DNA of 6,289 nt from Sphingomonadaceae bacterium (GTDB lineage Bacteria; Pseudomonadota; Alphaproteobacteria; Sphingomonadales; Sphingomonadaceae), in NCBI GenBank assembly GCA_947446935.1, contig CANFIV010000096.1, forward strand, positions 1 through 6,289, read 5' to 3'. A model generated the notes under the pieces. That model did not search any database. It saw nothing but the letters and a program-made list of their open reading frames with translations, and had not been told where the DNA came from. Shown in pieces: positions 1 to 5,083 of this stretch. The number at the start of each line of letters is the position of its first letter. The stretch's first letter is position 1. The translations under genes were made by a program, and so were the position numbers.

Positions 1-1
1 C

Positions 2-1474
2 CAATTGCGCGATCTCGTCGTGCGCAAGGCGGCGGGGCTGCAGAAGCTCGGCGTCGCGCGCGGCGATCACGTCGCGGTGTGGCTGCCCAATGGGCGTGAG
101 GCCCTGATCACATTTTACGCGATAAACTATCTCGGCGCGGTATTCGTGCCGTTCAACACCGCCTATCGCGGCTTGATCCTCGAACATGTGCTGGCCAACT
201 CGGATGCCAAGGTGCTCGTGGCCCATGGAGGATTGCTCGACCGACTGGTCGGGATCGATACCGCAGCGGTTGAGACGGTGGTCACGCTGGGCGAAGGGCC
301 TGAGATCAGCGGCTTTGCGCTGCATGACTTCGCGGCGGTCACGGGCGAAGAGGCGGAGCTTGCCCCGTTGGCGAACCCCATCGAGCCATGGGACACGCAG
401 TCGATCATATATACTTCGGGCACCACCGGACCCTCGAAAGGCGTGCTCTCGTCCTATCTGCACCTCTATACCAATGCCGGGCCGGAAAGCTGGCACTTCG
501 TAACGGGAGAGGACCGCTACCTCGTCAACATGCCGGTGTTTCATATCGGCGGGCTCGGCATTCCCTTCGTGATGCTGGCGCGTGGTGGCTCGATCGCGCT
601 GATGGAAAACTTCTCGACCGATACGTTCTGGGATTTCGTGAAGCGCACCGAGTGCACGGTGATCTTCCTCTTGGGCGTGATGGCGACCTTCCTGATCAAG
701 CGTCCGCCGGGGCCTGAGGACCGTGATCATGGCGTGCGCAAGGCCTTCATGGTGCCGCTGACCGAGGCGGCGGGGCCGTTCCATGAGCGTTTCGGGATCG
801 ATGTCTATACGATCTTCAACATGACCGAGGTTTCCTCGCCCATCGTCTCGGAACCCAATCCAATGAAGCTGGGCACCTGCGGAAAAGTTCGCGCGGGCGT
901 GGATGTGCGGCTGGTCGATGCCAATGATTGCGAAGTGCCGGTCGGCACGGTGGGCGAAATGATCGTGCGCACCGATCGGCCCTGGGCGATGAACAGCGGC
1001 TACCACAAGAACCCGGAGGCCACTGCGCGCGCCTGGCGCAATGGCTGGTTTCACACCGGCGACGCGTTTCGCCGCGATGCGGAAGGCTATTTCTACTTCG
1101 TTGACCGGGTGAAGGATGCGATCCGCAGAAGAGGCGAGAACATCTCCTCGTTCGAAGTGGAAAGCGATGTTACCGCCTATGCAGACGTCCGCGAGGCGGC
1201 GGTGATCGGCGTGCCGAGCGAGTATTCGGAAGACGAGGTCATGGCCGTGATCGCCCCGGTGCCGGGCGCGACGATCGACCCGGTCGCGCTTTCGGAATTC
1301 CTTGCGGCGCGCATGCCCTACTTCATGGTGCCGCGTTATATTCGCATTCTGCCCGAACTGCCCAAGACGCCGACGGCGAAGGTAATGAAGGCCGAACTGC
1401 GCAGTGAAGGCATTACGCTTGATACATGGGACCGCGAAAAGGCGGGGATCAGGCTGAAGAAAGAGCGGTTGTAG
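2..1474 (+). CDS. Acyl-CoA synthetase / AMP-dependent acyl-CoA ligase, 5' truncated by window edge
   Basis: Member of the ANL adenylate-forming superfamily: it should activate a carboxylic acid with ATP to an acyl-AMP and then transfer it to coenzyme A in the cytoplasm. Counting from the TTG at 5, about 489 residues are visible. Motifs in order are the ATP-binding loop YTSGTTGPSKG (136-146), an A5-type FNMTE (271-275), HTGD (350-353), the hinge region starting DRVKDAIRRRGEN (367-379) and the A10 motif TPTAKVMK (455-462), with K459 the expected adenylation lysine. The frame is open to the left edge and the visible start reads like the interior of the N-terminal domain (AAGLQKLGVARGD), so the TTG at 5 is probably an internal Leu and some 30-50 residues are missing. 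The C-terminal TWDREKAGI tail resembles CaiC-like and other non-classical acyl-CoA ligases. The substrate cannot be read from sequence; the neighbouring oxygenases suggest an oxidised catabolic intermediate. It ends 3 bp from the converging P450 gene. The superfamily call is very secure, the substrate unknown. Confidence 0.93.
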   Translation, partial: QLRDLVVRKAAGLQKLGVARGDHVAVWLPNGREALITFYAINYLGAVFVPFNTAYRGLILEHVLANSDAKVLVAHGGLLDRLVGIDTAAVETVVTLGEGPEISGFALHDFAAVTGEEAELAPLANPIEPWDTQSIIYTSGTTGPSKGVLSSYLHLYTNAGPESWHFVTGEDRYLVNMPVFHIGGLGIPFVMLARGGSIALMENFSTDTFWDFVKRTECTVIFLLGVMATFLIKRPPGPEDRDHGVRKAFMVPLTEAAGPFHERFGIDVYTIFNMTEVSSPIVSEPNPMKLGTCGKVRAGVDVRLVDANDCEVPVGTVGEMIVRTDRPWAMNSGYHKNPEATARAWRNGWFHTGDAFRRDAEGYFYFVDRVKDAIRRRGENISSFEVESDVTAYADVREAAVIGVPSEYSEDEVMAVIAPVPGATIDPVALSEFLAARMPYFMVPRYIRILPELPKTPTAKVMKAELRSEGITLDTWDREKAGIRLKKERL

Positions 1475-1477
1475 CGC

Positions 1478-2710
1478 TTACCAGCTGGCGTCGAGGCGGG
1501 AGAGGCCGCGGAACATGAAGCCCTCCTGCCGCCACTGGGCGGTCTCGGTATCGATCTGGAGATCAGGGAACCGTTGAACCAGCGAAGCCAGAGCGATCTC
1601 GCCTTCCAGCCTCGCCAATTCCGCGCCCACGCAGAAGTGGATGCCGCCGCCAAACGAGAGGTGCTTCGCCCCCTTGCGTTCGATATCGAAGCGGTCGGGC
1701 TCGTCGAACACGTCCGGATCACGGTTGCCCGCCGCGACGAGTGTCAGGATGCGTTCGCCCTCGCGAATCGTCTTGCCGCCCACTTCGGTGTCGCAAAACG
1801 CGGTTCGGTTGGTGCCGACCAACGAGCTTTCGTAGCGCAGGATTTCCTCTGTGGCCGATGCGGCCAGCTCCGGGTTCGCGACCAGTTTGGCCCATTGATC
1901 GGGAAACTTGGCGAGCGATAGCAGCCCGTTGCCGATCATGTGCGCGGTCGTCTCGAAGCCTGCGCCGAACAGGCCGATGGCGACAGTCGCCATTTCGTGA
2001 TCGGTCAGCGGTCCGTTCTCATCGCGCGCGTTGCACAGCGCGGTCGCCAGATCATCGCGTGGAGCGCGGCGTCGCTCGGCAAAGACCTGGCCGAAGAACG
2101 CCATCAGGAAATCCATCTGGCGGTTCGCAAGCCCCAGCTCCGCATCCGAAAAGGCGCGCATCTCGAAGACCACGAAGGAATCCGAGATCGCCTGATTGAG
2201 TGCGGCGAGCACCTCGTCCGAGGCTTCCTCTGGCGAGATGCCCAGCATGTCGCACATGACCAGCGTTGGGAAGCGATAGGCGAACTGGTGGATGACCTCC
2301 ATCCGCCCCTGATCCGCCACGGCATCGAGCAGCCGGTCGGCGATGGCCTGCACGCGTGGGCGCATTTCGATCACGCGCCGCGCGGTCAGCGCCTGCACGA
2401 CAAGGCCCCGTACGCGGGTGTGGCGCGGCGGGTCCTGATAGAGAAAGATTTCAGACAGCCAACGATAGGCCGAATGCGAAAGAACATCGAAATCCGGCCC
2501 GTAGAACAGACGGATGTTCTGGAGGAAATCGCCTTGCCCGAAGTTCGTGCGATCCATCAGGACCGCACGAACATCCTCGTATCGGGTCGCCACCCAAAAG
2601 CCAAGCGGCGAGAAGTGCATCGGATCGCTTGTCCGCAGTGCCTTGAATATCGGGTACGGGTCCAGCTTGAGTTGGGGGTCCGTGAGATCAAAGCCTACGT
2701 TTGTAGCCAT
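1478..2710 (-). CDS. Cytochrome P450 (soluble bacterial class I type), complete
   Basis: Haem-thiolate monooxygenase of 410 residues, the usual size for soluble bacterial P450s, with no signal peptide or membrane anchor. Visible landmarks are DPPRHTRVR (93-101, C-helix region), the I-helix oxygen-activation motif AGFETT (250-255, acid E253 and alcohol T254), the K-helix ExxR at E289-R292, and the haem loop FGGGIHFCVG (353-362) with C360 as axial ligand, followed by AELARLE. It should insert one oxygen atom from O2 into a C-H or C=C bond of a small organic substrate, using electrons from a ferredoxin and its reductase; neither is encoded in the window. The ATG at 2710 is preceded by GAAGGG 9 nt upstream. 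That site overlaps the stop codon of the TonB-receptor gene, and the 13-bp gap supports co-transcription and translational coupling. The haem loop looks more CYP107-like (IHFCVGAxLARLE) than CYP153-like, but I cannot assign a CYP family or substrate. Confidence 0.96.
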   Translation of the reverse strand: MATNVGFDLTDPQLKLDPYPIFKALRTSDPMHFSPLGFWVATRYEDVRAVLMDRTNFGQGDFLQNIRLFYGPDFDVLSHSAYRWLSEIFLYQDPPRHTRVRGLVVQALTARRVIEMRPRVQAIADRLLDAVADQGRMEVIHQFAYRFPTLVMCDMLGISPEEASDEVLAALNQAISDSFVVFEMRAFSDAELGLANRQMDFLMAFFGQVFAERRRAPRDDLATALCNARDENGPLTDHEMATVAIGLFGAGFETTAHMIGNGLLSLAKFPDQWAKLVANPELAASATEEILRYESSLVGTNRTAFCDTEVGGKTIREGERILTLVAAGNRDPDVFDEPDRFDIERKGAKHLSFGGGIHFCVGAELARLEGEIALASLVQRFPDLQIDTETAQWRQEGFMFRGLSRLDASW

Positions 2711-2719
2711 CCGGTGTTG

Positions 2720-2725
2720 CCCTTC
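2720..2725 (-). promoter_or_regulatory. Ribosome-binding site of the P450 gene, overlapping the receptor stop codon
   Basis: On the minus strand GAAGGG lies 9 nt before the P450 ATG and shares bases with the TGA stop of the upstream receptor gene (2726-2724). Ribosomes ending the receptor therefore finish on the P450 initiation signal, which suggests translational coupling in one transcript. Confidence 0.6.
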
Positions 2726-4973
2726 AGAAGTTCACACCGAAGGTTACGCCATAGGTGCGCGGCGGAGCGACCGAACCCACGCGGACGCTGCTGAACAGCG
2801 GCGCAGTGATGATGTTGTTGGTCAACACCAGTTGGTTGGTCAGGTTGCGGCCCCAGACATCGACTGTCCATTGGTCGTCCGCCGAGGTGAACTTCAGGCC
2901 CGCATTGACCAGCGCATAAGCGCCCTGCGTCGCGTCGGCGTTGTTGAACTCGGTGAAGTAGACGCGGTCCTGCCAGTTGACCTCGGCGCGGGCATTGAGC
3001 TTGCCGGCCGAGCCGAGCGGGATGTCGTAGTCCGCGCCAGCGCGCATCGAGAATTCGGGCGCGTTGGAGAGCTTCTTGCCGGCCAGATTGACCTGCGCGA
3101 AACCCTGCCGGTAGTCGCCGCTGGTGAACTTGCGGTACTTGGCATTGAGGTAGGTTCCGAACAGTTCGAGCGTCAGGCCCGGAAGCGGCTTGGCACGCAG
3201 TTCGGCCTCGAGGCCATAGTTGCGAGCCGAGGCTGCGTTGACCGTGGTGACCACGCTGCTCGCATCAACGAAGCCCACCTGCAGGTCGGAATAGTTCATG
3301 TAGAACGCTGCGAGATTGGCCTGCAACTTGCGGTCCGCAGTCGCTGTCTTGAGGCCGAGCTCGTAGCTCCACACGTATTCCGGGTTGATCACGTCGTTGC
3401 GCGAGCCAACGTTGATCACGCCCGATTTGAAGCCGCGCGTAACCGAGGCATAGACGAGCGTGGCATCGTTCGCCTGATAGTTGAGCGTGACCGTGGGGGT
3501 GAAGGCATCCCAGCTCTTGCCCTTGTTGGTGTTGACGGCACCGAGGAAATCGAACGTGCCGACGCCTTGGCGCTTTTCATGGCTGAAGCGGCCGCCAGCG
3601 GTCAGCTTAAGCTTGTCGGTGAGGGCATAGCTGCCCTGTGCATAGACCCCATAGGCATTGATCGTGACCGTGCCGAACTGCAGATAGTTTGCTGCGTCGA
3701 ACGTGCCCGCGGGAAGACCAAACAGGATGCCGAGGTTGGTCAGCGGCACGCGCACGCTGCCGAACAGGTCCTCGTGGAAGTAGTTTGCGCCGATCAGCGC
3801 ATCGAACTTGTCGCTCTTGTAAGTGCCGACGAATTCCTGCGAGAAGGTCTTGCTGCGCTCGTCGTAGTTGTTCTGGCCAAACATGTTGGCGTTCGAGGCG
3901 TCGAGGTCGTCGCGGTTGAAGCGCGTGAAGTTGTGGTAGGACGTGATCGACTTCACATCCCAGTCGCCCGGAGTCCAATCGATCGTGCCGGTGAAGCTGT
4001 AGCCGTGGCGCTTGTTGAGCGGTTCCTGGTCCGAATAGATGTTGCGGATATTGGCAGTCCTGCCTTCAGCCGTAGCCACGGTGAACAGCGACTTGCCGCC
4101 GATCAGCGATCCGAGGAAGTTCTCCGGCTTCACCGTCGGGCCAAAATAGTGGAATGCGTAGTTGCTGTCGTCCTCGTGGAAATATTCGCCCGAGACGAGC
4201 ACCTCGAGATCGTCGGAGGGCTTGGCAAGAATGCTGCCCCGGAAGGCGTAGGCATCGCGGTTGTCGATGTCCTTGCCGGTGAATTCGTTGATGCCGTAGC
4301 CGTCGCGGCGGTCGTACTTGCCCGCGATGCGGACCATCAGCTTGTCACCCGAGATCGGCCCACCCACCGCGCCTTCGAGCGCGAGCGCATTGTAGTTGCC
4401 GTAGCTGGCGCGTGCATAGCCATCGAGATGGTCGGTCGGGCGCTTGGTGATGAGGTTGATCGCACCCGCCGTTGCGCCGCGGCCATAAAGCGTACCCTGA
4501 GGTCCGCGCAGCACTTCAACGCGCTCAAGGTCGTAGAAGCCCGAAAGCTGGGCGGCCGGCCGCGCGATCTGCGCACCGTCCTGCAGGAAGGCCACACCGC
4601 CGTCTGCGCCAAGGTCGATGCTGGTGAGGCCGATGCCGCGGATAAAGATGCGGTTCACGCCGAACTGGTCACCCACTGAAAGGTTGGGGATGGCCGTGGC
4701 AAGCGAGGCAACGTCCTTCACGCCGCCAACGCCAAGGTCCGCAGCCGAGACAGCGGACACCGATGCGGCAACCTTCGACAGCGATTCCGAGCTGCGCGTG
4801 GCGGTCACGACGATATCGGCGAGCCCCTCGGCCGGGGGTGCGGCTTCCTGCGCCATGGCGGGCATCGCGCTCAGCGCTACGCCTGCCAGCAAAAGGCCCA
4901 ACGCCATGCTCCGGCGGGCCGTTTTCTTGCAAATGTCGATTGCCCCGAACGCGGAATTTTCCGTGCGCACCAT
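2724..4973 (-). CDS. TonB-dependent outer-membrane receptor, complete
   Basis: Outer-membrane 22-stranded beta-barrel transporter of 749 residues, driven by TonB-ExbBD. The N-terminus has a basic stretch (KKTARR), a hydrophobic core (ALGLLLAGVALSA) and a signal-peptidase I site AMA-QEA, with cleavage after about residue 41. A TonB-box-like DIVVTATR follows at about 53-60. The plug domain contains FIRGIG and the characteristic VLRGPQGTLYGR (about 154-165), then AINLITKRP. The rest is beta-barrel rich in aromatic, alternating strands, ending in GVTFGVNF with the C-terminal Phe expected for BAM-dependent insertion. I chose the ATG at 4973 because GGGGGAGAG sits just upstream; an in-frame ATG at 5015 would add 14 residues but has no good ribosome-binding site and falls inside an inverted repeat. 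Such receptors are abundant in sphingomonads and import siderophores, vitamins, sugars and probably hydrophobic nutrients. Its operon position ahead of a P450 and opposite a Baeyer-Villiger-type gene suggests uptake of an organic growth substrate, but this is inference. Confidence 0.95.
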   Translation of the reverse strand: MVRTENSAFGAIDICKKTARRSMALGLLLAGVALSAMPAMAQEAAPPAEGLADIVVTATRSSESLSKVAASVSAVSAADLGVGGVKDVASLATAIPNLSVGDQFGVNRIFIRGIGLTSIDLGADGGVAFLQDGAQIARPAAQLSGFYDLERVEVLRGPQGTLYGRGATAGAINLITKRPTDHLDGYARASYGNYNALALEGAVGGPISGDKLMVRIAGKYDRRDGYGINEFTGKDIDNRDAYAFRGSILAKPSDDLEVLVSGEYFHEDDSNYAFHYFGPTVKPENFLGSLIGGKSLFTVATAEGRTANIRNIYSDQEPLNKRHGYSFTGTIDWTPGDWDVKSITSYHNFTRFNRDDLDASNANMFGQNNYDERSKTFSQEFVGTYKSDKFDALIGANYFHEDLFGSVRVPLTNLGILFGLPAGTFDAANYLQFGTVTINAYGVYAQGSYALTDKLKLTAGGRFSHEKRQGVGTFDFLGAVNTNKGKSWDAFTPTVTLNYQANDATLVYASVTRGFKSGVINVGSRNDVINPEYVWSYELGLKTATADRKLQANLAAFYMNYSDLQVGFVDASSVVTTVNAASARNYGLEAELRAKPLPGLTLELFGTYLNAKYRKFTSGDYRQGFAQVNLAGKKLSNAPEFSMRAGADYDIPLGSAGKLNARAEVNWQDRVYFTEFNNADATQGAYALVNAGLKFTSADDQWTVDVWGRNLTNQLVLTNNIITAPLFSSVRVGSVAPPRTYGVTFGVNF

Positions 4974-4976
4974 GAT

Positions 4977-4985
4977 CTCTCCCCC
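4977..4985 (-). promoter_or_regulatory. Ribosome-binding site that decides the receptor start
   Basis: On the minus strand GGGGGAGAG is followed by ATC and then ATG at 4973, with the GGAG core 5 nt from the start codon. The alternative in-frame ATG at 5015 lacks such a signal, so translation most likely begins at 4973. Confidence 0.65.
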
Positions 4986-4999
4986 TGTGCCGCCGCGGC

Positions 5000-5015
5000 A
5001 TGCAACCGCGTGCAT
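5000..5015. repeat. Short inverted repeat ATGCA-N6-TGCAT in the divergent region
   Basis: Perfect 5-bp arms separated by 6 nt (ACCGCG), directly followed on the plus strand by a run of five T. It lies in the presumed 5' leader of the receptor mRNA, between the candidate promoter and the ribosome-binding site. It has the same 6-nt spacer as the larger inverted repeat nearby, but the short arms make chance occurrence quite possible. It could be a second protein-binding site or a weak hairpin. Confidence 0.35.
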
Positions 5016-5018
5016 TTT

Positions 5019-5038
5019 TATCTACTGGCGCGTAGATA
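5019..5038. promoter_or_regulatory. Candidate operator: perfect inverted repeat TATCTAC-N6-GTAGATA
   Basis: Two perfect 7-bp arms are separated by a 6-nt spacer (TGGCGC), giving a 20-bp dyad in the only non-coding gap between divergent genes. The size suits a dimeric helix-turn-helix repressor or activator (for example TetR, MarR or GntR type). The arms are AT-rich against a GC-rich background and overlap possible -10 boxes on both strands (TATCTA on the minus strand, TAGATA on the plus strand), so a bound protein could control the receptor-P450 operon and the monooxygenase gene together. A further half-site, GTAGAT, occurs at 5052-5057, 20 bp downstream of the right arm (about two helical turns). 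The cognate regulator is not in this window. The dyad is directly visible; its operator role is inference. Confidence 0.5.
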
Positions 5039-5062
5039 CCTGCCAAGCTAAGTAGATTGCAA
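5033..5062 (-). promoter_or_regulatory. Candidate sigma-70-like promoter for the receptor-P450 operon
   Basis: Read on the minus strand, TTGCAA (5062-5057, -35-like) and TATCTA (5038-5033, -10-like) are separated by 18 nt. They would start transcription near 5026 and leave a leader of about 50 nt before the receptor ATG. The -10-like box coincides with one arm of the inverted repeat. An alternative pairing is TTGGCA (5046-5041) with TAGATA (5024-5019) at 16-nt spacing, which would put the other arm at the -10. Neither is a strong consensus match, so the exact start is uncertain. No convincing plus-strand -35/-10 pair was found for the monooxygenase gene. Confidence 0.3.
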
Positions 5063-5071
5063 GAGTTATTG

Positions 5072-5079
5072 AGGGAGAG
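5072..5079 (+). promoter_or_regulatory. Ribosome-binding site of the flavin monooxygenase gene, supporting a TTG start
   Basis: AGGGAGAG precedes TTG at 5084, with the GGAG core 6 nt from it. No ATG or GTG occurs in frame between the upstream stop (TAG at 5033-5035) and this point. This purine-rich site makes TTG 5084 the best start among several in-frame TTG codons (5057, 5069, 5093, 5099). Confidence 0.55.
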
Positions 5080-5083
5080 CGGC

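Noticed and set aside
1475..1490. Palindrome CCAGCTGG near the junction of ligase and P450 as a terminator
   Set aside because: It has no loop, lies inside the P450 coding sequence, and no T-run follows on either strand.
1940..2794. 284-codon open frame on the plus strand, opposite the P450 gene
   Set aside because: It is antisense to a P450 with all its hallmark motifs, runs over the P450 start into the receptor gene, and shows no domain of its own.
2514..4679. 721-codon open frame on the plus strand, opposite the receptor gene
   Set aside because: It lies antisense to a clear TonB-dependent receptor. Its translation is a low-complexity mix rich in V, E, A and R with no recognisable domain, as expected from the complement of a GC-rich gene with strong codon bias. 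Its length alone is not evidence.
4974..5015. Receptor start at the upstream in-frame ATG (5015)
   Set aside because: No ribosome-binding site precedes it, the added 14 residues are not typical of a signal peptide, and the ATG at 4973 has a strong GGGGGAGAG site.
4992..5020. Intrinsic terminator or riboswitch from GC-rich palindromes and the T-run before the receptor start
   Set aside because: The ATGCA/TGCAT stem is only 5 bp and GCCGCGGC is a loopless palindrome. The T-run follows the stem on the plus strand only, where no gene ends, and no known riboswitch pattern is visible.
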